Shown here in pieces: positions 1 to 5,064 of a stretch of 5,064 nucleotides of DNA; the first letter of the stretch is position 1, and every line of letters starts with the position of its first letter. Location: positions 1 through 5,064 of the forward strand of contig JAEZTL010000007.1 of the NCBI GenBank assembly GCA_023421395.1. The letters are read 5' to 3'. Below the pieces are notes generated by a model. That model was not told where the DNA came from, made no database searches, and saw only the letters and a list, made by a program, of their open reading frames with translations. Position numbers and translations under genes: made by a program. The DNA is from Bacillota bacterium (lineage in GTDB: Bacteria; Bacillota; Clostridia; Christensenellales; Aristaeellaceae).

Positions 1-962
1 AAGTAGTCCAGCACCATGACCATGAGCAGCACGCCGCCCCAGATCAGCGGGATGAAGAAGCTGCTCATCTCCGGGAAGCGGTTGAGCCCGGAGGAGAGGA
101 TCTGCAGGACCAGAATCGCCAGCAGCACACCGGAGAGCTTGCCCTTACCGCCGACGGGGCTGACGCCGCCCAGCACCACGATCAGCACGCATTGGAGCGT
201 ATACACCGTGCCGTAGTCGGCGCGGGCGGAGTTGTAGTTGGCCAGCATCACCAGGCCGCCCAGCGCCGCGCACACACCTGAGAGGATGTAGGTCTTCATC
301 AGCAGGCGGTCGTTTTTGAGGCCGCTGAAACGGGCCGCCTTTTCGCTGGTGCCCAGCATGTAAAGCTTTGGTCCGTACGTGGTGCGGGCCAGGAGAAACC
401 CCACGAAGGCCGCCACCAGCACGAAGATCAGAAGCTGCACCGGGATCACATTCAGCAGTTTGCCGGCGATCAGGTTGGAATAGGCCATGGGCAGCTTGGA
501 AACCGCCTTGCCCCGGGTCAGCACGATGGCGATGCCGCTGAACAGCTCGTAGCTGCCCAGTGTGGCCAAAATCGGCGGGATCTTGATCTTGGAAACCAGA
601 AAGCCGTTGAACGCGCCGGCGGCGGCGCCGACGGCCATGCCGGTCAGAACCGTCAGCGCAATGCCGTAGCCGGGCAATTCGCCGTCCCCGGCCAGCTGCT
701 TGAGCAGAAGGCCCGCCGTGATGGCGGCGAAGTTGGCCACGCCCACCACCGAAAGGTCGATGCCGCCGGTGATCATGCACAGCATCACGCCCAGCGCCAT
801 TAGCCCGAATTCCGGGAACTGCGCGCCCATCGTCTGGAAGGAGATGGGGGTAAAGAACTTGTTGAACTTGAAGATCGCCATGAAGATCAGCCACGCCACC
901 GCCAGCACGACCAGCCGCACGATGTGCACGTCGCCCCGGCGACGCCCTCCGACGCCGTTCAT
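1..962 (-). CDS. Sugar ABC transporter permease, second subunit (3' end cut by window edge)
   Basis: Inner-membrane permease of the RbsC/YjfF/LsrD class, expected to pair with the adjacent permease to form the importer channel. I translated it from ATG at 962-960; 320 codons are visible without a stop and the family is usually about 320-340 residues, so only the C-terminal tail is missing. A basic N-terminus (RRRGD, residues 7-11) precedes many hydrophobic segments. Family marks are TGGIDLSV (65-72), ILATLGSYELFSG (131-143), the cytoplasmic ATPase-coupling loop around GPKLYMLGTSEKAARFSGL (197-215), and LGGVSPVGGKGKLSG (264-278). Its ATG overlaps the stop of the upstream permease in an ATGA arrangement, which implies translational coupling and equal expression. 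A GGGGGUG stretch at about 969-974 can serve as ribosome binding site inside the upstream gene. Family is certain; substrate unknown. Confidence 0.95.
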   Translation of the reverse strand, partial: MNGVGGRRRGDVHIVRLVVLAVAWLIFMAIFKFNKFFTPISFQTMGAQFPEFGLMALGVMLCMITGGIDLSVVGVANFAAITAGLLLKQLAGDGELPGYGIALTVLTGMAVGAAAGAFNGFLVSKIKIPPILATLGSYELFSGIAIVLTRGKAVSKLPMAYSNLIAGKLLNVIPVQLLIFVLVAAFVGFLLARTTYGPKLYMLGTSEKAARFSGLKNDRLLMKTYILSGVCAALGGLVMLANYNSARADYGTVYTLQCVLIVVLGGVSPVGGKGKLSGVLLAILVLQILSSGLNRFPEMSSFFIPLIWGGVLLMVMVLDY

Positions 963-1969
963 TGCGACACCCCCTTCAGCGCCCTGCGCGCGCCGGCGCG
1001 GGAGACCTGAAGGGCGCTCACGCCGGTGCCGATGATGATCAGGAGACCCACCGCAAAGCCCTGCCAGAAGGTGGGAATGCCGAGCAGGATCATCGAGTTT
1101 TGCACGATCACGATCAGGATGGTGCCCAACATGCAGCCGGTCAGCGAGCCCGCGCCGCCGGTGATGGCGGTGCCGCCCAGCACCACGCCGGCGATGATCA
1201 TCATCTCCATACCCAGCATGTTGGTGGGGTGGCACTGGCCCATCATGCACACGCGGACCAGGCCCGCCAGGCTTGCGATCATGCCCACGGCCACGTACAG
1301 GAAGAACTTGATCCACTTGACGGGGAATCCGGCCCGGTGTGCGCTGACCTCATTGCCGCCGACGGCGTAGAGCCCGCGCCCGTACATGGTGTAGCGCAGC
1401 GTCAGCCACGCGAGAATCAGCGTGACGCCCAGGAAGATCACCGCCACCGGCATCCGGGAAGTGAGGCCGGACCCGGCGTTTTGCGCCACGAACAGCGCGC
1501 TCTTTCCAAAGCTCTCCATCCCCGGCGGGATGACCGCCAGCTGGGTGGAGTTGAGCGCGCCCTGCATCACGCCCTTAAAGACCGAAGACGTGCCCAGCGT
1601 CACGATCAGCGCGGGCAGGTTGAACCAGGAGATCAGAAAGCCGTTGACCGCGCCCAGAATGGCGCCCAGCGCCAGCGCGATCAGAATCGGCAGCCAGATG
1701 CCGCCCTGATAGTTCGTATCCAGCAGGAATTTCGTCGTGGCGTAGACCGACAGCGACGCCAGCGCCGGGAAGGACACGTCGATGCCGCCGGACACGATCA
1801 CCAGGAATACGCCGATGGCGAACATGCCGGGCACGATCAGCGCGCTCGCAAGGTCTACGAGGTTATTGGGTGTGAAGAACTGGCCGGAGCGGATTTCAAT
1901 CACGACGCACAGAATCAGCGCCACCAGGGTGATGTAGGTTTCGTTCTGCCGGGACAGTTTTTTGATCAT
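959..1969 (-). CDS. Sugar ABC transporter permease, first subunit
   Basis: Integral membrane permease of the RbsC/YtfT family (BPD_transp_2 type), 336 residues from the chosen start, normal length. Visible marks are a hydrophobic segment at 12-26, SGGIDVSF (60-67, where the family more often has GGIDLSVG), NLPALIVTLGTSSVFKG (117-133), the cytoplasmic coupling loop GRGLYAVGGNEVSAHRAGF (197-215) that would dock on the ATPase, and VVLGGTAITGGAGSLTG (262-278). An in-frame GTG at 1978 would add three residues, but it lies inside the run of G that forms the likely ribosome binding site; ATG at 1969 has that site 8-9 bases upstream and is preferred. The gene begins 12 bases after the ATPase stop and its TGA overlaps the next permease start, so the three genes are one transcription unit. 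It shares only family-level motifs with the second permease, so the channel is probably a heterodimer. Confidence 0.95.
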   Translation of the reverse strand: MIKKLSRQNETYITLVALILCVVIEIRSGQFFTPNNLVDLASALIVPGMFAIGVFLVIVSGGIDVSFPALASLSVYATTKFLLDTNYQGGIWLPILIALALGAILGAVNGFLISWFNLPALIVTLGTSSVFKGVMQGALNSTQLAVIPPGMESFGKSALFVAQNAGSGLTSRMPVAVIFLGVTLILAWLTLRYTMYGRGLYAVGGNEVSAHRAGFPVKWIKFFLYVAVGMIASLAGLVRVCMMGQCHPTNMLGMEMMIIAGVVLGGTAITGGAGSLTGCMLGTILIVIVQNSMILLGIPTFWQGFAVGLLIIIGTGVSALQVSRAGARRALKGVSQ

Positions 1970-1983
1970 CGCATTCACCCCCT
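1970..1983 (-). promoter_or_regulatory. Ribosome binding site that decides the permease 1 start
   Basis: The mRNA reads AGGGGGUGA from 1983 downward, overlapping the UAG stop of the ATPase gene (1984-1982). It sits at proper spacing for ATG at 1969 but has no spacing from the in-frame GTG at 1978, which is part of the same run. Overlap of stop codon and binding site suggests coupled translation. Confidence 0.6.
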
Positions 1984-3463
1984 ACATCATCACGTCGGAG
2001 ATCGCCTGCTCGGTCACGCCTCGGGCGTCGAGCTTTTCCACGATCCGGCCGCGCTTCATCACGAGTATCGTCGAGCAATTCTCGATCACCTCGGGCAGGT
2101 CATCCGAGATGATGAGGATTGCCATGCCTTTTTCCGCCAGTCCCTTCAGAATTTTGTGGATATCGTGCTTGGAGCCTATATCCACGCCAACGGTGGGGCC
2201 GTTCAGGATCAGCACGTCGAGGTCGCAGGCCAGCCATTTGGCCAGCACCACCCGCTGCTGGTTGCCGCCGGAAAGGGTCTGGCAGGCGTTGTCCGGGTTG
2301 GGCGTGGCGATGGAGAGTTCCGAAACCCATTTTTCGATTTCCGCCGCGCGTTTTTTCCGGTCGATGATGCCGGCCGCGCCCGCAAGGCTGTCGATTTCGC
2401 CCACGATGATGTTGTCGGCGATGGAGCGGGGCAGGAACAGCCCCTCGGACAGCCGGTCTTCCGGCACGTAGCCGATCTTGGCGCGGATGGCGTCGGCGGG
2501 GCTCCCGAGCGCCACGGGCCGCCCGTCCATCAGCACCTCGCCCTTTTCGACCCTTTGCAGCCCGAACAGCGACAGCGCCAGTTCCGTGCGCCCGGAGTCC
2601 AGAAGTCCCGTGACGCCCACAATTTCACCGCGGCGCAGCGTAAAGCTTACATCTTCGAAGGCGCCCGGCAGCGTGAGGTTTTTCACCTCCATTACCGGCT
2701 TTTCGCTTACGGTACTGGGCGTGAACTGCTGATCGTCAAACTCGCGCCCGGTCATGTAGAAGGTGAACTTTTTCTTGTCGAGCTCTCTGGTAGAGCCGGT
2801 GGCCACCAGCTCGCCGCTCCGCAGAATTGTGAAGCGCTCGGAAATCTCGAACACCTCGTCCAGCTTGTGGCTGACGAACAGCGTGGCGATATCCCGTTTT
2901 TTGAGGTCCAGGATGATCTTGAAGAGCGCCGACACCTCTTTTTTGGTCAGCGCGGTGGTGGGCTCGTCCATGATGATGAGCTTCGCGTCGTTTAGAAGCG
3001 CACGGCTGATGGCCACCATCTGCTTTTCCGCCACGGAAAGGCTGCCGAGTTTGGCGTCCAGATCCACGTCAAAGTCGATCATCCCCACCGCCTGCCGCGC
3101 GATGTCCTTCAGCCGCCGCCAGTTGACCAGCTTGCGCCCGGCGGCCAGTTCCGTGTTGAAAGCCAGATTCTCCATCACCGTCAGGTTGGGAAAGATCGAA
3201 AAGTCCTGGTAGATGACCTGGATGCCGTGATGGATCGCGTCGATCGGCGCGATTTTGGTAAACGCGCGCCCGCCGAACTCGATTTTGCCCTCGTCCGGCG
3301 CATAAACGCCCGATATGATCTTGATCAAGGTGGACTTGCCGCAGCCGTTCTCGCCCGCCAGGCAGTGGATTTCGCCCGGCGCGATGGAAAGCGACACGCC
3401 CTTGAGGGCCTGAACGCCCGCAAATGTCTTTTTGATGCCCGAAACTCTGAGCAGTTCCGCCAT
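1982..3463 (-). CDS. Sugar ABC transporter ATP-binding protein, two fused ATPase domains
   Basis: Cytoplasmic energy subunit of the RbsA/MglA/YtfR class, 493 residues, normal for two tandem ATPase domains. Domain 1: Walker A GENGCGKST (37-45, Lys43), Q-loop Gln86, signature LSVAEKQ (142-148), Walker B LIIMDEP (162-168, Glu167), H-loop His199. Domain 2 starts near 258: the Walker A position reads GLLDSGRTE (286-294), with Arg292 where Lys is expected, then VPEDR (333-337), an intact signature LSGGNQQ (397-403), Walker B VLILNGP (417-423) with Gly422 instead of the catalytic Glu, and Asp454 near the H-loop position. Arg in the second Walker A is normal for this family; the missing Glu is a stronger departure. 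Start ATG at 3463 fits the family N-terminus and has GAAAGGG nine bases upstream. It is separated from the binding-protein gene by 124 bases carrying hairpins. Sugar importer ATPase is certain; substrate is not. Confidence 0.97.
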   Translation of the reverse strand: MAELLRVSGIKKTFAGVQALKGVSLSIAPGEIHCLAGENGCGKSTLIKIISGVYAPDEGKIEFGGRAFTKIAPIDAIHHGIQVIYQDFSIFPNLTVMENLAFNTELAAGRKLVNWRRLKDIARQAVGMIDFDVDLDAKLGSLSVAEKQMVAISRALLNDAKLIIMDEPTTALTKKEVSALFKIILDLKKRDIATLFVSHKLDEVFEISERFTILRSGELVATGSTRELDKKKFTFYMTGREFDDQQFTPSTVSEKPVMEVKNLTLPGAFEDVSFTLRRGEIVGVTGLLDSGRTELALSLFGLQRVEKGEVLMDGRPVALGSPADAIRAKIGYVPEDRLSEGLFLPRSIADNIIVGEIDSLAGAAGIIDRKKRAAEIEKWVSELSIATPNPDNACQTLSGGNQQRVVLAKWLACDLDVLILNGPTVGVDIGSKHDIHKILKGLAEKGMAILIISDDLPEVIENCSTILVMKRGRIVEKLDARGVTEQAISDVMM

Positions 3464-3493
3464 AGGCTCTCGCCCTTTCTTTTGCTCCGATGG

Positions 3494-3508
3494 CCCGCGC
3501 CGCGCGGG
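3494..3508 (-). other. Small GC hairpin ahead of the ATPase gene
   Basis: Perfect 6-bp inverted repeat CCCGCG / CGCGGG with a 3-base loop, in the gap between binding-protein and ATPase genes and about 30 bases upstream of the ATPase start. It follows the larger hairpin at 3524-3560. No U-run follows. It may add to mRNA 3'-end protection or modulate entry to the ATPase reading frame; the function is inferred. Confidence 0.4.
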
Positions 3509-3523
3509 GAGCCTCGCATACGC

Positions 3524-3560
3524 CCGGCCCCGCCGGCATGTTTTCCGCCGACGGGGCCAG
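3524..3560 (-). promoter_or_regulatory. Strong intercistronic hairpin after the binding-protein gene
   Basis: On the minus-strand RNA the arms CUGGCCCCGUCGGC and GCCGGCGGGGCCGG form a 14-bp stem with two G-U pairs and a 9-base loop (3538-3546). One of these pairs would be a C-A mismatch in plus-strand RNA, which favours function in the importer mRNA. It lies 27 bases past the binding-protein stop. No U-run follows, so it is a poor intrinsic terminator. Such hairpins between binding-protein and membrane-component genes commonly stabilise the upstream message or pass only part of the transcription, giving excess binding protein. Confidence 0.7.
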
Positions 3561-3587
3561 CGATGCGTTGGTCAAATCGAAAATTGC

Positions 3588-4586
3588 TTAGAAGCCGAAG
3601 CTGTCCACGTTGTCCGCGGTGATGACGATCCAGCCCTGGCCCTCCAGCACCTTGTCGCTGCCTTCCTTAAAGTTCAGCGCCTTGTAGCCGTCCACGCCCA
3701 GATCCAGCGGGGCCGCGATCTCTTCGCCGCGCAGCATCTTCAGCGCCATGGCGCACATGGCCTTGCCCGCGAGGGCGGGATCCCACAGCGTCAGAGAGGC
3801 GACCGCGCCGCTCTTGAGCAGTTCCGCGTTGGCGGCCGGCATGCCGGTGCCCGCGGTGAAGACCTTGCCCTTGAGCCCCAGTTCTTCGATGGCGCGGGCG
3901 ATGCCCGGCGCGTCGTAGGAGGAGGTGCCCATGATGCCCTTGAGGTCCGGATATTTCTTGAAGAGTTCCTTGGCCTTGTTGTAGGCCACGTCGCCGTTGT
4001 CCTCGGACTCGACGCGCGGTTCTTCTTCCAGCAGCGTCATATTCGGGTAGGCTTCCTTCTGGTGCTTCACGCCGCCGTCCGCCCACTCGTTGTGGGAGGC
4101 GTTGGTCACGTGGGCCACCATGGTGGTGTAGATGCCCGTATCGCCCATGGCCTTGGCCAGGTTATCCATGATGAAGGCGCCGTACTGCTCGTTGTTGAAG
4201 GCCTCGATGTCATAATCGACGTTCTCCAGCGAAGCACCCTCGTGGGCGATGACGATGATGCCCGCGTCACGCGCCTGCTTGAGGACCGGCTCGAGGCTGC
4301 CCGGATCGACCGGGACCACGCAGATGGCGTCCACGCCCGCGGCGATCAGGTCCTGAATCAGCTGATACTGCAGCGTCGCGTCGATTTCCGGGGTGCCCTT
4401 CTGGTAGATGTTCAGGCCGGTTTCGGCGGCGTATTCCTTGACGCCGGTATCCATACGGACAAACCAGGGGTTGGTGGCGTCCTTGGGCACGACGACGATC
4501 TCCCAATCTTTCTCGTCGGCCAGCGCGACCGTCGCCATGGACAGAATGAGGATTGCCGCCAGCATAAGGGCCAGGATTTTGCGCAT
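3588..4586 (-). CDS. Sugar ABC transporter substrate-binding protein (LsrB/RhaS/RbsB-like)
   Basis: Extracytoplasmic ligand receptor of the importer, 332 residues, typical for type I periplasmic-binding proteins (Peripla_BP_4 class). Residues 1-23 form a signal peptide: MRK, a hydrophobic core rich in Leu/Ile/Ala, and an ALA cleavage site before Asp24. No lipobox cysteine is present, unusual for a Gram-positive receptor. The mature part starts with the strand WEIVVVPKDATNPWF (28-42), followed by LIQDLIAAGVDAICVVPVDP (76-95), DAGIIVIAHEG (107-117), KYPDLKGIMGTSSYDAPGIARAIEELG (211-237), SLTLWDPALAGKAM (264-277), and a C-terminal TADNVDSFGF resembling the LsrB end. The longer open frame to 4703 is rejected because ATG 4586 has a strong AGGAGG and begins the signal peptide. 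First gene of the operon, about 164 bases after the predicted transcription start. The ligand is probably a sugar or derivative. Confidence 0.94.
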   Translation of the reverse strand: MRKILALMLAAILILSMATVALADEKDWEIVVVPKDATNPWFVRMDTGVKEYAAETGLNIYQKGTPEIDATLQYQLIQDLIAAGVDAICVVPVDPGSLEPVLKQARDAGIIVIAHEGASLENVDYDIEAFNNEQYGAFIMDNLAKAMGDTGIYTTMVAHVTNASHNEWADGGVKHQKEAYPNMTLLEEEPRVESEDNGDVAYNKAKELFKKYPDLKGIMGTSSYDAPGIARAIEELGLKGKVFTAGTGMPAANAELLKSGAVASLTLWDPALAGKAMCAMALKMLRGEEIAAPLDLGVDGYKALNFKEGSDKVLEGQGWIVITADNVDSFGF

Positions 4587-4594
4587 AGGGTTCC

Positions 4595-4602
4595 CTCCTC
4601 CT
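4595..4602 (-). promoter_or_regulatory. Strong ribosome binding site of the binding-protein gene
   Basis: The mRNA reads AGGAGGAG from 4602 to 4595, an extended match to the anti-Shine-Dalgarno sequence, 8-10 bases before ATG 4586. It settles the start against the upstream in-frame ATG at 4703. A short UCCGC / GCGGA hairpin with a CCGU loop (about 4611-4624) stands directly upstream and leaves the site unpaired. Confidence 0.85.
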
Positions 4603-4652
4603 ATTTTACTCCGCACGGGCGGAAAAGTGTGAACCATACGGTGGGGCGCCGC

Positions 4653-4678
4653 GTAAAGAATCCGAGCAACCGCTTTAC
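4653..4678. repeat. Inverted repeat GTAAAG-N14-CTTTAC in the importer leader
   Basis: Two 6-bp arms at 4653-4658 and 4673-4678 lie 20 bp apart centre to centre, about two helical turns. The motif CGCGTAAA that contains the left arm (4650-4657) recurs at 4750-4757, at the edge of the importer -10 box and exactly 100 bp away. This could be a regulator binding pattern downstream of the start point, or an mRNA hairpin. Six-base arms may arise by chance. Confidence 0.35.
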
Positions 4679-4684
4679 AAATCT

Positions 4685-4731
4685 GGGAAAAACCTATAAA
4701 CAAGGCTGCGAGGATGATCCGAATCGCCCTT
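4685..4731 (-). promoter_or_regulatory. Possible leader hairpin followed by a U-rich stretch
   Basis: Within the untranslated leader, AAGG and CGA on one side pair with UCG and CCUU on the other (4702-4731), with a small internal loop. The RNA then reads GUUUAUAGGUUUUU (4701-4688). The order of hairpin then U-rich stretch resembles an attenuator, but the stem is short and interrupted and the U-run is broken by AUAGG. I do not recognise a known riboswitch class. Confidence 0.25.
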
Positions 4732-4756
4732 AAAATGATGCTTCTGTTTCGCGTAA

Positions 4757-4785
4757 ATTATAACACGCGGGGGTGCGCGTGTCAA
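4757..4785 (-). promoter_or_regulatory. Importer promoter, perfect -35 and -10
   Basis: On the minus strand TTGACA (4785-4780) and TATAAT (4762-4757) both match the sigma-70/sigma-A consensus exactly, with an ideal 17-bp spacer and TGT directly before the -10 box (extended -10). Predicted start is near 4750, giving a leader of about 164 bases to the binding-protein ATG. A promoter this strong normally needs repression or attenuation, consistent with the repeats in and after it. Confidence 0.92.
4763..4782. repeat. Inverted repeat within the importer promoter spacer, likely operator
   Basis: Perfect 7-bp arms ACACGCG (4763-4769) and CGCGTGT (4776-4782) separated by 6 bases. One arm touches the -10 box and the other overlaps three bases of the -35 box, so a dimeric protein bound here would block RNA polymerase. 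No regulator gene is present in the window, so the binder is unknown. Confidence 0.6.
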
Positions 4786-4790
4786 TGCGG

Positions 4791-4810
4791 CGGCGGGAAT
4801 TCTTGCGCCG
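4791..4810. repeat. Inverted repeat between the two divergent promoters
   Basis: CGGCG (4791-4795) and CGCCG (4806-4810) flank a 10-base spacer that contains GAATTC. The element lies between the two -35 boxes, where an activator or shared regulator would bind. Arms are short and GC-rich, so chance is a real alternative. Confidence 0.3.
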
Positions 4811-4828
4811 GCAAAGCCTGGGAACCCC

Positions 4829-4859
4829 TTGACACTTGCCGCAGGGCGGATGCTATAAT
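4829..4859 (+). promoter_or_regulatory. Promoter of the isomerase gene
   Basis: TTGACA (4829-4834) and TATAAT (4854-4859) are both exact consensus hexamers, and TGC before the -10 box gives an extended -10. The spacer is 19 bp, two longer than ideal, which would weaken the promoter despite the perfect boxes. The predicted start is near 4866, about 48 bases before the ATG. Confidence 0.85.
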
Positions 4860-4899
4860 GAGCGGAGAAAGCCCTCCGGGCGATGCCGGGGGCGCTGCG

Positions 4900-4905
4900 A
4901 GGAGG
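4900..4905 (+). promoter_or_regulatory. Ribosome binding site of the isomerase gene
   Basis: AGGAGG lies eight bases before ATG 4914, a full consensus at ideal distance, which fixes this start. Confidence 0.85.
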
Positions 4906-4913
4906 ACGAGCGT

Positions 4914-5064
4914 ATGAAGAAGATAAAGGACAAGGAACTGCTGGTGGGGGCGGACTTCGCGGGGTATCCGCTGAAGGAGGCGGTGTGCGCGCACCTGCGG
5001 GAGAAGGGCTGGAAGATCACGGACGCAGGGGTGACGGACCCGGCGGTGGAGGACCCGGAGAACA
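4914..5064 (+). CDS. RpiB/LacA/LacB-family sugar-phosphate isomerase (3' end beyond window)
   Basis: Only the first 50 residues are visible; the family is normally about 140-220 residues. The pattern ELLVGADFAGYPLKEAVCAHLREKGW (8-33) followed by KITDAGVTD (34-42) matches the N-terminal Rossmann-like fold of this family (typically IGSDHAGFELKE, then VIDVGT). The motif here is ADFAG (13-17): Asp14 is kept, but the His usual in RpiB is Phe15. LacA-type members also lack this His, so a substrate other than ribose 5-phosphate is likely. The start has a full ribosome binding site and its own promoter. Divergent pairing with the importer suggests isomerisation of the imported sugar after phosphorylation, which is inference. 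The stretch is too short to fix the subfamily, and a non-enzymatic relative cannot be excluded. Confidence 0.8.
   Translation, partial: MKKIKDKELLVGADFAGYPLKEAVCAHLREKGWKITDAGVTDPAVEDPEN

Larger units (their letters stand above)
4587..4913. other. Divergent intergenic control region (327 bp)
   Basis: Non-coding space between the importer and isomerase starts. It contains two divergent promoters whose -35 boxes are 43 bp apart, inverted repeats inside the importer promoter and between the promoters, an importer leader of roughly 164 bases, and an isomerase leader of roughly 48 bases. Base composition is more AT-rich than in the flanking genes around 4651-4765. Short open frames crossing this stretch run over promoter boxes and show no protein family features. 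Confidence 0.85.

Noticed and set aside
145..894. A 249-codon minus-strand frame overlapping permease 2
   Set aside because: Arg/Gly/His-rich frame-shifted reading of the permease; the true frame from 962 gives a clear permease with family motifs.
962..2995. A 677-codon open frame on the plus strand, antisense to permease 1 and the ATPase gene
   Set aside because: Its translation is rich in His, Gln, Arg, Asp and Gly with no recognisable family, and it lies opposite two certain genes. GC-rich codon use makes such long antisense frames common.
3524..3560. Intrinsic terminator after the binding-protein gene
   Set aside because: The stem is strong but no U-run follows on either strand, so the stabiliser or partial-readthrough explanation is better.
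3588..4703. Longer form of the binding protein starting at 4703
   Set aside because: It would add 39 residues before a good signal peptide; ATG 4586 has the strong AGGAGG site and starts with the signal sequence.
3432..4733. A 433-codon open frame on the plus strand, antisense to the binding-protein gene
   Set aside because: It mirrors the binding-protein gene and crosses its ribosome binding site and leader; composition is that of an antisense shadow.
4588..4828. GGGTTCCC at 4588-4595 and its complement GGGAACCC at 4820-4827 as paired sites
   Set aside because: Short and low in complexity; the first copy coincides with the ribosome binding region, so chance is likelier.
4714..4917. Small plus-strand frame whose stop overlaps the isomerase ATG
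   Set aside because: The frame runs through both -10/-35 regions of the isomerase promoter, starts upstream of its transcript, and has no family features. An internal ATG at 4858 lies within the -10 box, so it cannot be a leader peptide of the predicted mRNA.
4782..4994. 70-codon minus-strand frame covering the isomerase start
   Set aside because: Antisense to the isomerase and its promoter, with no ribosome binding site or homology seen.
1..5064. CRISPR arrays, tRNA or rRNA genes, insertion sequences, prophage or toxin-antitoxin genes
   Set aside because: No regularly spaced repeats, RNA gene motifs, transposase-like proteins or terminal inverted repeats were seen on either strand.

Overview
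The window holds most of one sugar-type ABC importer operon on the minus strand and the first 50 codons of a divergent sugar-phosphate isomerase gene on the plus strand. High GC content, strong AGGAGG ribosome binding sites and near-consensus sigma-70/sigma-A promoters suggest a GC-rich Bacillota (Clostridia-like) bacterium. This is inferred from style only; no taxonomic marker is present.

Layout by increasing coordinate: a second permease, cut by the left edge (1-962, minus); a first permease (959-1969, minus); a double-domain ATPase of the RbsA/MglA type (1982-3463, minus); a 124-bp gap with two GC-rich hairpins; a periplasmic/extracytoplasmic binding protein of the LsrB/RhaS/RbsB class (3588-4586, minus); a 327-bp intergenic region with two back-to-back promoters and several inverted repeats; and the start of an RpiB/LacA/LacB-family isomerase (4914 to the right edge, plus). 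Transcription order of the importer is binding protein, ATPase, permease 1, permease 2. This is the same kind of order as ytfQ-ytfR-ytfT-yjfF, a family importer with two different permeases.

Inferred joint function: the binding protein captures a sugar or sugar-like ligand, the two permeases form a heterodimeric channel, the fused ATPase drives import, and the divergent isomerase probably acts on the phosphorylated ligand or a downstream sugar phosphate. The ligand cannot be read from the sequence. The binding protein resembles LsrB overall, but the residues I recall as contacting autoinducer-2 do not appear conserved, so an AI-2 label would be unsafe.

This is largely a conventional transport locus and I do not see a wholly new system. 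The points most worth checking are a 7-6-7 inverted repeat fitted exactly into the spacer of the importer promoter, the unusually degenerate second ATP site, the isomerase with Phe in place of the usual His in its N-terminal motif, the absence of a lipobox in the binding protein, and a roughly 164-nt structured leader.
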